From positions 1-7,415 of the forward strand of contig NZ_JALXPE010000098.1 in NCBI RefSeq assembly GCF_025143365.1: a stretch of DNA of 7,415 nucleotides, given 5' to 3'. Each line of letters opens with the position of its first letter. Position 1 is the first letter of the stretch. Under the pieces are notes generated by a model. That model was not told the DNA's origin, ran no database searches, and saw nothing but the letters and a program-made list of their open reading frames with translations. This DNA comes from Microbacterium sp. p3-SID336. Its GTDB lineage: Bacteria > Actinomycetota > Actinomycetes > Actinomycetales > Microbacteriaceae. The position numbers and the translations under genes are program-made. Positions 1 through 5,874 of this stretch are shown piece by piece.

Positions 1-839
1 CCGCGACCCCGGCGGCGGACGGACCCGCAGCCGTGGTCGCGACCGTGGCGAGGCTCGCGGCGCTGCTGCTCCCGGAGGGGATGCACTTCGCCGGGGTCGG
101 GATCGGCACGGCCGGTGTCGTCGACGCGGGCACCGGCACCATCGTCTCGGCGACCGACACGTTCGCGGACTGGCCGGGCACCCCGCTCGCCGCGCTCGTG
201 CGCACCGCCCTGGGGTCGCGACTGCCGTCCGCCGCGCCGATCGCGGTGCAGAACGACGTGGACGCGCACGCCGCGGGCGAGTACCGGTTCGGTGCGGCCG
301 CCGGCGCGTCCAGCGCCCTGATCGTCGCGGTCGGCACGGGGGTGGGCGCGGGGCTCATCCTCGATGGCAGGCCCGTCCGCGGTGCCCACCATGTGGCGGG
401 CGAGATCGCGCACATGCCGACCCCGGGGGCCGCGCACCTGCGCTGCCCGTGCGGGCGCGTGGGACACCTGGAGGCGATCGGCTCCGGCATCGGCATGCAC
501 CGGCACTTCCTGGCGCTCGGCGGCGACCCCGTGATCGCCGACGCCCGGGGCATCGCCGCCGCCGCGACCGCGGGCGACGAGCTCGCCCTGCGCGCGCTCA
601 CCGAGTCCGCGGCGGCGGTCGGCCGCACCCTCGCGGGAGCGGCCACCCTGTTCGACCCGGACCGCATCGTGGTGACCGGGGGGGTGCCGAACATCGGCGA
701 CGCCTGGTGGGAGCCGATGCGCGCCGCCTTCCGCCGCGAGGTCATCGACGCGCTGCAGACCACACCGATCCTGCCGGGCGCGCTCGGCGACGACGCACCG
801 CTGCGGGGAGCCGCCGCATCCGCCTGGAGGGACGCATGA
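1..839 (+). CDS. nanK: ROK-family sugar kinase, probable N-acetylmannosamine kinase (5' partial)
   Basis: Probably phosphorylates N-acetylmannosamine to ManNAc-6-P with ATP in the cytoplasm, the step before NanE. The reading frame (codons from position 3) is open to the window edge, so the start and the N-terminal ATP-binding DxGGTK motif, perhaps 30-40 residues, lie upstream. The GTG at 33 is internal. Visible ROK features: the GIGTAGVVD segment near 100-125; QNDVD with the catalytic Asp at 255-257; the glycine-rich VGTGVGAGLIL stretch near 330-360; GEIAHM with the zinc-ligand His at 411-413; and CPCGRVGHLE at 444-470. The usual third zinc Cys (CxCGxxGC) is His here (465-467), a variant I recall from other actinobacterial ROK kinases. 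The TGA overlaps the nanE start as ATGA. The family is certain. The substrate is inferred from nanE next door; a glucokinase-type specificity cannot be excluded from sequence alone. Confidence 0.85.
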   Translation, partial: ATPAADGPAAVVATVARLAALLLPEGMHFAGVGIGTAGVVDAGTGTIVSATDTFADWPGTPLAALVRTALGSRLPSAAPIAVQNDVDAHAAGEYRFGAAAGASSALIVAVGTGVGAGLILDGRPVRGAHHVAGEIAHMPTPGAAHLRCPCGRVGHLEAIGSGIGMHRHFLALGGDPVIADARGIAAAATAGDELALRALTESAAAVGRTLAGAATLFDPDRIVVTGGVPNIGDAWWEPMRAAFRREVIDALQTTPILPGALGDDAPLRGAAASAWRDA

Positions 840-1522
840 GATCCACCGACGCCATCGACCGTCTGCGCGGCGGCCTGATCGTCTCGTGTCAGGCCTACCC
901 CGGGGAGCCCATGCGCGACCCGCGCATCATGGCCCAGGTCGCCGCCGCGGCCCTGGTCGGCGGAGCAGCGGGCGTCCGCGTGCAGGGCCTCGACGACATC
1001 CGCGCGGTCGCCGACCTCCCGGTGCCCGTCGTGGGGCTGTGGAAGGACGGCGATGCCGACGTGTTCATCACACCGACGCTGGAGCACGCGAAGGCCGTGG
1101 CCGACGCGGGCGCCGACATCGTGGCGATCGACGGCACCCGCCGTCCCCGTCCGGACGGCCTCACCCTCGCGGAGACCGTGGCGGGCCTGCGCGCCCACAC
1201 CGACGCGCTCATCATGGCCGACTGCGGATCCCTGGACGATGCCGTGGCCGCCGAGGCCGCGGGAGTCGACATCCTCGGCACCACGCTCTCCGGCTACACG
1301 GGCGAGCGGCCGAAGACCGCGGGACCCGACCTGGAGCTGATCGGCCTCGTCGCCGCCCGCTGCAGCCGCCCGATCATGGCAGAGGGGCGCATCCACCAGC
1401 CCGCGCACGCTGCCGCAGCCCTCCGCGCGGGGGCCTTCTCCGTCTGCGTGGGCACCGCGATCACGCATCCGTCCACGATCACGTCGTGGTTCGTCGAGGC
1501 CCTCGCGGGGGAGGACGCATGA
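836..1522 (+). CDS. nanE: N-acetylmannosamine-6-phosphate 2-epimerase
   Basis: Converts ManNAc-6-P to GlcNAc-6-P, feeding sialic acid or ManNAc into amino-sugar catabolism; a cytoplasmic TIM-barrel enzyme. The 228 residues match the usual length of about 230. Landmarks: VSCQAYPGEPM at 16-26 (family VSCQA..GEP); GVRVQGLDDI at 46-55 with the conserved Arg48; GLWKDGD with the catalytic Lys70; FITPT; IVAIDGTRRPRP at 95-106; MADCGS at 127-132; ILGTTLSGYTG at 146-156; and MAEGRIHQP with the catalytic Glu183. Lys70 and Glu183 correspond to the Lys/Glu pair established in clostridial NanE. The start at 836 is fixed by GGAGG at 826-830, five bases upstream, and by the ATGA overlap with the kinase stop. 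The frame is open further upstream, but that is only the shadow of nanK. Its stop overlaps the next gene as ATGA, so the three genes are probably translationally coupled. Confidence 0.96.
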   Translation: MRSTDAIDRLRGGLIVSCQAYPGEPMRDPRIMAQVAAAALVGGAAGVRVQGLDDIRAVADLPVPVVGLWKDGDADVFITPTLEHAKAVADAGADIVAIDGTRRPRPDGLTLAETVAGLRAHTDALIMADCGSLDDAVAAEAAGVDILGTTLSGYTGERPKTAGPDLELIGLVAARCSRPIMAEGRIHQPAHAAAALRAGAFSVCVGTAITHPSTITSWFVEALAGEDA

Positions 1523-2451
1523 CCGCGCCGATCCTCGTGAGCGCGTATCCGCTCTCGCCCGCGCACGCGCAGTGGGATCCGGTGCTCGAGGCCGAGCTGC
1601 TGCCCGCGCTGTGCGCACTGCCGGGGGTCGCGGGGCTGGAGGTGCCGTGGATGGGCGGCCTGCACCCGCACGACGACGCCTGGTTCCTCGCGCACGTGCC
1701 GGCCGTGCGCCTCGCGGTCACCCCGGTCCCGTTCGTGATGCGCCGAGTGGGGGAGGACCCCCGCTACGGGCTGGCGTCGCCGGATGCCGAGGGGCGGGCG
1801 GCCGCGGTCGCCGACCTGCAGCGCGTAGCCGCCGACGTCGCACGCCTCACCGCGGAGAGCCCGGCCACGGTCGCCGTGGTCACACTGCACACGGCCCCGC
1901 GGGAGACGGGATCCGACGCGGCGCTCACCCGCTCCCTGGGCGAGCTCGCCACGCTCGACTGGTCGGGCGCCGTCCTCGCGATCGAGCACTGCGACGCGTT
2001 CGTCCCGGGGCAGCAGCCCGAGAAGGGGTTCCTTCCGCTCGACGCCGAGATCGCGGCGATCCGTGACGCGCAGGTCCCGGTCGGGCTGTGGTTGAACTGG
2101 GGGCGCTCCGCGATCGAGCTGCGCGATGCCGACGCCGTGACCGCGCAGATCGCCGACGCCGCGGGCTCCGGGCTGCTGACCGGGCTCGCGTTCTCCGGGG
2201 CCGCCGCGGCGGCCACCCCGTACGGCCCTCCGTGGATCGACGCGCACCTGCCCATCGCCGAGGCGCACCCGGAGTCGCAGTCGCTGCTCGACGCGGCACG
2301 GGTGGCCGACGCGCTCGCCGCGGCCGGTCCCGTGCCGTGGCTCGGGCTGAAGGCCGCCCGTCGCCCGGACGACCGCACCGTCGCGGAGGTGCTGCGCACG
2401 GCCGCCCGCAACCTCGACCTCGTGCGCGCCGCGGCCGAGTCCGCCGCCTGA
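1519..2451 (+). CDS. Protein of unknown function in nan operon, DUF4862-like, probable TIM barrel
   Basis: Function unknown. The 310-residue protein has no signal peptide or membrane segment and looks cytoplasmic. I associate it, from memory and not from a search, with the DUF4862 family. The alternating strand/helix pattern with polar residues at strand ends resembles xylose-isomerase-like TIM barrels: GLEVPW (Glu41), VAVVTLHTAP (His124), VLAIEHCDAF (Glu156, His157, Asp159), PVGLWLNWGRSAIE (Asn193), GLAFSGAA (222-229), GPPWIDAHLP (236-245) and PWLGLKAARRP (Lys278). Several of these could be metal or sugar ligands, but that is inference. The start is set by GGGGAGG at 1508-1514, four bases before the ATG, and by the ATGA overlap with nanE. 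The tight coupling makes a role in sialic-acid or amino-sugar handling likely, for example in anomer interconversion or on a derivative sugar. No reaction can be assigned. Confidence 0.85.
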   Translation: MTAPILVSAYPLSPAHAQWDPVLEAELLPALCALPGVAGLEVPWMGGLHPHDDAWFLAHVPAVRLAVTPVPFVMRRVGEDPRYGLASPDAEGRAAAVADLQRVAADVARLTAESPATVAVVTLHTAPRETGSDAALTRSLGELATLDWSGAVLAIEHCDAFVPGQQPEKGFLPLDAEIAAIRDAQVPVGLWLNWGRSAIELRDADAVTAQIADAAGSGLLTGLAFSGAAAAATPYGPPWIDAHLPIAEAHPESQSLLDAARVADALAAAGPVPWLGLKAARRPDDRTVAEVLRTAARNLDLVRAAAESAA

Positions 2452-2476
2452 GCCGGGCCCCATCCGACCGCGGAAA

Positions 2477-2497
2477 CTCCCAGCCCGCTCCCAGCCC
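2477..2497 (+). repeat. Tandem 10-mer CTCCCAGCCC in the msrB leader
   Basis: The 10-base word CTCCCAGCCC occurs at 2477-2486 and again at 2488-2497, one base apart, giving an 11-base period (about one helical turn). It lies in the 123-bp non-coding gap before msrB, about 80-100 bases upstream of its start. It could be a paired half-site for a regulator binding one face of the helix, or chance in C-rich DNA. The rest of the gap holds a second palindrome, CCCGCGGG (2496-2503), and the hairpin annotated separately. Confidence 0.5.
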
Positions 2498-2536
2498 CGC
2501 GGGACCAAAACCGGGCCATGCGTGGTTCTCCTCTGT

Positions 2537-2557
2537 GACGCCGCAGCCAGCGGCGTC
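2537..2557 (+). promoter_or_regulatory. Perfect 8-bp hairpin immediately upstream of the msrB ribosome binding site
   Basis: GACGCCGC (2537-2544), loop AGCCA, GCGGCGTC (2550-2557) form an uninterrupted 8-bp stem. It ends four bases before the Shine-Dalgarno AAAGGAG (2562-2568) of msrB. There is no T-run after it. It could be the terminator of the nan operon, since actinobacterial terminators often lack a U-tract, or a structured 5' leader affecting msrB translation or mRNA stability. Its closeness to the ribosome binding site slightly favours a leader element. Confidence 0.5.
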
Positions 2558-2574
2558 GGACAAAGGAGCAACGC

Positions 2575-3075
2575 ATGTCGCACGACTACGGCAAGACGCC
2601 AGAGGCGGTCAGCGCCCTCACGAACCTGCAGTACGAGGTCACGCAGCAGGACGCCACGGAGCCGCCCTTCCGCAACGCCTACTGGAACACCCACGACGAC
2701 GGCATCTACGTCGACGTGGTCTCCGGGCAGCCGCTGTTCTCCTCCCGGGACAAGTACGACAGCGGCACCGGCTGGCCCAGCTTCACCCGGCCGATCGACG
2801 AGGCCGCTGTCACGACGAAGACCGACCGCACGCTGTGGATGACCCGCACCGAGGCCAGGTCCACGGGCGCGGACAGCCACCTCGGCCACGTTTTCGACGA
2901 CGGCCCCGCGGCGGAGGGCGGCCTCCGCTACTGCATGAACTCGGCGGCCCTCCGCTTCATCCCGGCTGACAGGCTGGAGGAGGAGGGGTACGGTCGCTAC
3001 AGCCGCCTCTTCGCCGACGGCAGCACCCCCACCGACACCCCCGACACCGACGACAGCGCTGAGGAGCAGTCATGA
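2575..3075 (+). CDS. msrB: Peptide-methionine (R)-S-oxide reductase MsrB
   Basis: Reduces methionine-R-sulfoxide in proteins back to methionine using thioredoxin; a cytoplasmic repair enzyme against oxidative damage. Of 166 residues, the SelR/MsrB domain spans about 18-145: [15 protein letters not shown] (18-32), [15 protein letters not shown] (43-57), DSGTGWPSF (62-70), [13 protein letters not shown] (99-111) and [13 protein letters not shown] (118-130) with the catalytic Cys120. Cys120 is the only cysteine. The two CxxC zinc sites and the usual resolving Cys are absent (the resolving position reads EARS, 93-96), so this is a one-cysteine, zinc-free type whose sulfenic acid must be reduced directly by an outside thiol. 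The C-terminal tail from about 148 is Asp/Thr/Pro/Glu-rich and probably disordered. AAAGGAG at 2562-2568, six bases upstream, sets the start. The stop overlaps msrA as ATGA. Confidence 0.97.
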   Translation: MSHDYGKTPEAVSALTNLQYEVTQQDATEPPFRNAYWNTHDDGIYVDVVSGQPLFSSRDKYDSGTGWPSFTRPIDEAAVTTKTDRTLWMTRTEARSTGADSHLGHVFDDGPAAEGGLRYCMNSAALRFIPADRLEEEGYGRYSRLFADGSTPTDTPDTDDSAEEQS

Positions 3076-3617
3076 CCGACACCGGAACCATCACCCGCAC
3101 CCCCGGGACCGAGACCGCCGTGCTCGCCGGCGGCTGCTTCTGGGGCATGGAGGACCTGATCCGCCGTCAGCCCGGGGTGCTCGACACCCGGGTCGGCTAC
3201 ACCGGCGGCGAGAACGACCATGCGACCTACCGGAACCACCCGGGTCACGCGGAGGCCGTGGAGATCGTGTTCGACCCGACGGCGACGACCTACCGCGACA
3301 TCCTCGCGTTCTTCTTCCAGATCCACGACCCGTCGACGCTGAACCGGCAGGGCAACGACATCGGCTCGAGCTACCGCTCGGCGATCTTCCCGCTCACCCC
3401 CGAGCAGGAGCAGATCGCGCGGGACACGATCGCCGACGTGGACGCCTCCGGGCTGTGGCCGGCGAAGGCCGTGACCACGATCGAGCCGGCCGGTCCGTTC
3501 TGGCAGGCCGAGGAGGAGCACCAGGACTACCTGATCAAGTACCCGAACGGCTACACCTGCCACTTCCCGCGGGCGGGATGGGTGCTGCCGAAGCGCGAGG
3601 ACGCCGCCGCGAGCTGA
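3072..3617 (+). CDS. msrA: Peptide-methionine (S)-S-oxide reductase MsrA
   Basis: Reduces methionine-S-sulfoxide, complementing the R-specific MsrB encoded just upstream. 181 residues, no export signal. GGCFWGMED at 20-28 carries the catalytic Cys22; [12 protein letters not shown] (58-69) supplies Glu61; [12 protein letters not shown] (95-106) supplies Asp96 and Tyr101. The spacing of these four equals that known for mycobacterial MsrA (Cys13, Glu52, Asp87, Tyr92). [12 protein letters not shown] (143-154) and NGYTCHF (159-165) follow, with Cys163 as the likely resolving cysteine. The first 15 residues are Thr-rich and poorly conserved. GAGGAG at 3061-3066 and the ATGA overlap with msrB fix the start and imply coupled translation in roughly equal amounts. 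A strong stem-loop follows the stop. Confidence 0.97.
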   Translation: MTDTGTITRTPGTETAVLAGGCFWGMEDLIRRQPGVLDTRVGYTGGENDHATYRNHPGHAEAVEIVFDPTATTYRDILAFFFQIHDPSTLNRQGNDIGSSYRSAIFPLTPEQEQIARDTIADVDASGLWPAKAVTTIEPAGPFWQAEEEHQDYLIKYPNGYTCHFPRAGWVLPKREDAAAS

Positions 3618-3636
3618 CGCGCCTCTCGTTCTCCGT

Positions 3637-3676
3637 CCTCTCCCGGCCTCCGCGCTCGTCTCGGAGCCGGGGGAGG
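3637..3676 (+). terminator. Stem-loop terminator after msrBA
   Basis: Fifteen pairs can form between 3637-3652 and 3662-3676. CTCCG (3648-3652) pairs with CGGAG, then after a one-base bulge (C3647) CCCGG (3642-3646) pairs with CCGGG, a T-G wobble follows, and CCTC (3637-3640) pairs with GAGG. The loop is nine bases (3653-3661). It begins 19 bases after the msrA stop and has no T-run, as is common for high-GC actinobacterial terminators. A smaller hairpin (TCCCG 3685-3689 with CGGGA 3696-3700) lies downstream and may assist. Confidence 0.75.
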
Positions 3677-3725
3677 CGCTGCGGTCCCGCGGGTCCGGGA
3701 TCGCCTGCCCTGCCCTGGACCTGAA

Positions 3726-3738
3726 TAAAATGCGAGGA
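3726..3738 (+). promoter_or_regulatory. Leaderless promoter of the ROK regulator gene
   Basis: TAAAAT (3726-3731) matches the -10 consensus TATAAT at five of six positions and sits in the only A/T-rich patch of the gap. The ATG follows after exactly six bases, which places the expected transcription start on the A of the ATG at 3738. No usable Shine-Dalgarno exists: GAGG at 3734-3737 abuts the start codon. No convincing -35 is seen 16-18 bases upstream. A leaderless mRNA, frequent in actinobacteria, is the simplest reading. Confidence 0.65.
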
Positions 3739-4934
3739 TGAGCGAACCTCGCAGGAGCCTCGGGCTCGATGCCGGTGCCGTCGAGCTCCTGAAGATCCTC
3801 GCCGATCGCAAGCCCCGGACGAGGGCGGACGTCGCCGAACTCACCGGCGCCTCGCGATCGACCGTCTTCAACCGGATCGGCGCGCTGCAGAAGGCCGGCC
3901 TCGTCGTGAGCGTGGGTGAGGGCTCGTCGACGGGCGGGCGGCCTTCGACCCGGTTCGCGCTGAACGACCGGGCACGGACCGTGGGGGCGATGCACATCGG
4001 CTCGCGGCACTGCACGGTCGCCCTGGCCGACCTGGGCGGAGAGATCCTCGCCCACAACCGATTCGACATCGAACTCAGCGACGGACCGGACGCGGTCCTC
4101 GAACAGGCGGCCACGGCCCTCGAAGTCCTGATCGGCGAGCTCCCGAGCGATCACGGACCGATCGACGTCATCACCGTGGGGGTGTCCAGTCCGATCGATC
4201 CCGTGACCGGCCTGATCAACAACGTCAGTCCGATGCCCGGATGGTCCTCGTTCGCCCTGCAGCCGTGGATGCGGGCCCGCTTCACCGCCGAGATCCTCGT
4301 CGACAATGACGCCACGCTGATGGCCATCGGCGAGCAGGCCATCCACTACCCGGACGTCGCGGACCTGATGTTCGTGACGGTGTCGAACGGCATCGGCGTC
4401 GGTCTCATCCTCGCCGGAGCGCCCTACGCGGGGTCGCACGGGCTCGCCGGTGACATCGGTCATCTCCAGGTGCGGCGCCCCGATGCCGACGTGCCCTGTC
4501 ACTGCGGCAACTCGGGCTGTCTCGTGGCCGTGTCCAGCACCGAGGCGATCCTGCGGGAGCTGAAGTCGCGCGGCGTCGCCGCCGAGAGCACGAGCGACCT
4601 GTTCACGCTGGTCCGCGACGGCGATGTGACCACGGCTCAGGTGCTCCGCCGGGCGGGCCGCGACCTCGGCGACGTCATGACGGCGTGCATCACGCTCCTC
4701 AACCCGACCGTGCTCGTGATCGGCGGCTCGCTCGCTTTCGCCGGTGACCACCTCCTCGCCGGCATCCGCGAGATGCTCTACGCACGATCGATCCCGCACA
4801 TCACCGAGGGGCTGTCCATCGCACGGACCCGCACGGAGCGCGGCGCCAGCATCACCGGTGCCGTCATCCACGGCGCGCGCTGGAGCCTTCAGGAGGACAA
4901 CATCGTCCGACTGCTCGTGGAGACCCCCGCGTAG
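3738..4934 (+). CDS. ROK-family transcriptional regulator
   Basis: A sugar- or metabolite-responsive DNA-binding repressor/activator of the NagC/XylR type. Of 398 residues, about 14-75 form a winged helix-turn-helix (recognition region GASRSTVFNRIGALQKAG at 37-54, wing TGGRPSTRF at 65-73). The ROK sugar-binding domain follows from about 82. The kinase phosphate loop (DxGGT) is replaced by MHIGSRH (85-91), as expected for a regulator without kinase activity. VDNDATL (188-194) keeps the Asp of the ROK sugar site. GLAGDIGHLQV (235-245) has Asp239 where kinases usually have Glu, and the zinc site is complete: His242, Cys254, Cys256, Cys261. The gene stands alone between msrBA and the opposite-strand ctlX, so no operon partner reveals its target. 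Its last 15 codons overlap the 3' end of ctlX. Confidence 0.93.
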   Translation: MSEPRRSLGLDAGAVELLKILADRKPRTRADVAELTGASRSTVFNRIGALQKAGLVVSVGEGSSTGGRPSTRFALNDRARTVGAMHIGSRHCTVALADLGGEILAHNRFDIELSDGPDAVLEQAATALEVLIGELPSDHGPIDVITVGVSSPIDPVTGLINNVSPMPGWSSFALQPWMRARFTAEILVDNDATLMAIGEQAIHYPDVADLMFVTVSNGIGVGLILAGAPYAGSHGLAGDIGHLQVRRPDADVPCHCGNSGCLVAVSSTEAILRELKSRGVAAESTSDLFTLVRDGDVTTAQVLRRAGRDLGDVMTACITLLNPTVLVIGGSLAFAGDHLLAGIREMLYARSIPHITEGLSIARTRTERGASITGAVIHGARWSLQEDNIVRLLVETPA

Positions 4935-5863
4935 ACCTCCGCGTCACGTCGGGGCTCCAGGTGCACCCCCGCGATCATGCACCTCATGGATCCCCCCGCG
5001 AGCTCGACGGTCGGAAGGGGGAGGGAGAGCACCTGGCAGCTCTCCTCGATCGTGGCCAGTTGCGCCGACGACAGGCTGCGGTGTGCGCGCTGCGACATCG
5101 CGAGGAGAGGCCCGGAACGGCCCTGGACCTCGAGCGCGTTGGCCGCGAAGTCCCGGATCTGCGGTGCGGAGAGCGGGATGACCGCACGGCCGCCGTCCGC
5201 GAGGCGCGCGGCCACCTCCCGTCGCCGCGCGTGGTCACGGATGCGATCGAGACCGACCAGCGCGAACCTGCTGGCGACGCACATCATCACGTTCGTGTGG
5301 TAGATCGCGATGCCGTGCTCGTCGACCGCCTCGAAGACGACAGGCTCGTAGCCGAAGTCGCCGCAGAACCGCTGCAGCGCCTCGGGATCGGCGCGATGCG
5401 ACAGGGAGACGTAGGCGACGCGCCGGTCGTGGTCGAGCACCATCGCCCCGGTGCCCTCGAGGAAGAGCCCGTCGTCCTCCAGGCTCGAGTAGTCGACGAC
5501 GCGCTGCACGTCGTAACGCTCTCGCAGCAGGTCCAGCACATCGGTGCGCCGTTCGCCTCGGCGGCTGGGGGCGAACAGGGGATAGACGGCGACGCTTCCG
5601 TCGGCATGAGTGGACAGCCAGTTGTTCGGGAACACGCTGTCGGGTCGCGTCGGGTCGTCGTCGTCGAAGAGGTGGACCGTGACGCCCGCCGCCTCCAGGG
5701 CGTCCGCGACCGCCGTGACCTCGTCCCTGGCGCGGCGCGCGACCTCGTCGGGATCGGCCGTGGGGGCGATCGTCTGGAAGGTGTTGTCCACCGCGGTCTC
5801 GGGGTTCGGGCGGAACCGTCGGGGACGGATGAGGATCACCGAGGAGGGCGCCTGCATCGACAT
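4889..5863 (-). CDS. ctlX: Citrulline hydrolase CtlX (arginine deiminase/DDAH-like)
   Basis: Predicted to hydrolyse citrulline to ornithine, CO2 and ammonia; the family resembles dimethylarginine dimethylaminohydrolase and was tied to citrulline use in Francisella. 324 residues from the ATG at 5863: SVILIRPRRFRPNPETAVDNTFQ (8-30) and PDSVFPNNWLSTH (74-86) near the substrate; LEGTGAMVLD (135-144) with Glu136; YHTNVMMCV (188-196) with the catalytic His189; and GGSMRCMIAGVHL (290-302) with the nucleophile Cys295. The Glu-His-Cys set is intact. The start is uncertain: ATG 5863, ATG 5857 and GTG 5872 all fit and none has a good Shine-Dalgarno. With 11 bases to the ocd stop, reinitiation after ocd is likely. 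The 14 C-terminal codons and stop run into the ROK regulator gene on the other strand. Arginine dihydrolase or methylarginine hydrolase activity are alternatives. Confidence 0.9.
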   Translation of the reverse strand: MSMQAPSSVILIRPRRFRPNPETAVDNTFQTIAPTADPDEVARRARDEVTAVADALEAAGVTVHLFDDDDPTRPDSVFPNNWLSTHADGSVAVYPLFAPSRRGERRTDVLDLLRERYDVQRVVDYSSLEDDGLFLEGTGAMVLDHDRRVAYVSLSHRADPEALQRFCGDFGYEPVVFEAVDEHGIAIYHTNVMMCVASRFALVGLDRIRDHARRREVAARLADGGRAVIPLSAPQIRDFAANALEVQGRSGPLLAMSQRAHRSLSSAQLATIEESCQVLSLPLPTVELAGGSMRCMIAGVHLEPRRDAEVYAGVSTSSRTMLSS

Positions 5864-5874
5864 CGAGGACACTG

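Noticed and set aside
33..35. GTG at 33 as the true start of the ROK kinase
   Set aside because: The frame stays open to the window edge, and starting here would omit the essential N-terminal DxGGTK ATP-binding motif, so the gene most likely begins upstream.
449..835. Upstream extension of nanE into nanK
   Set aside because: The frame is open but the translation is Arg-rich and unlike NanE; the GGAGG-preceded ATG at 836 gives the normal family length.
2472..2476. GGAAA near 2472 as an ECF-sigma -35 box for msrB
   Set aside because: No GTT or other -10 element occurs at the required 16-19-base distance downstream.
1294..2889. Long open frame on the minus strand (531 codons) across nanE, the DUF4862-like gene and msrB
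   Set aside because: Opposite the well-supported + strand genes; its translation is Arg/Gly/Ala-rich with no family motif, as expected from a shadow frame in high-GC DNA.
3685..3700. Inverted repeat TCCCG/CGGGA as an operator for the ROK regulator
   Set aside because: Short, purely G/C, and it lies between the msrBA terminator and the promoter with no matching second copy; more easily explained as an auxiliary terminator stem or chance.
2997..4871. Long open frame on the minus strand (624 codons) opposite msrA and the ROK regulator
   Set aside because: Spans two unrelated, clearly real + strand genes and a terminator; low-complexity composition, no recognisable domain or ribosome binding site.
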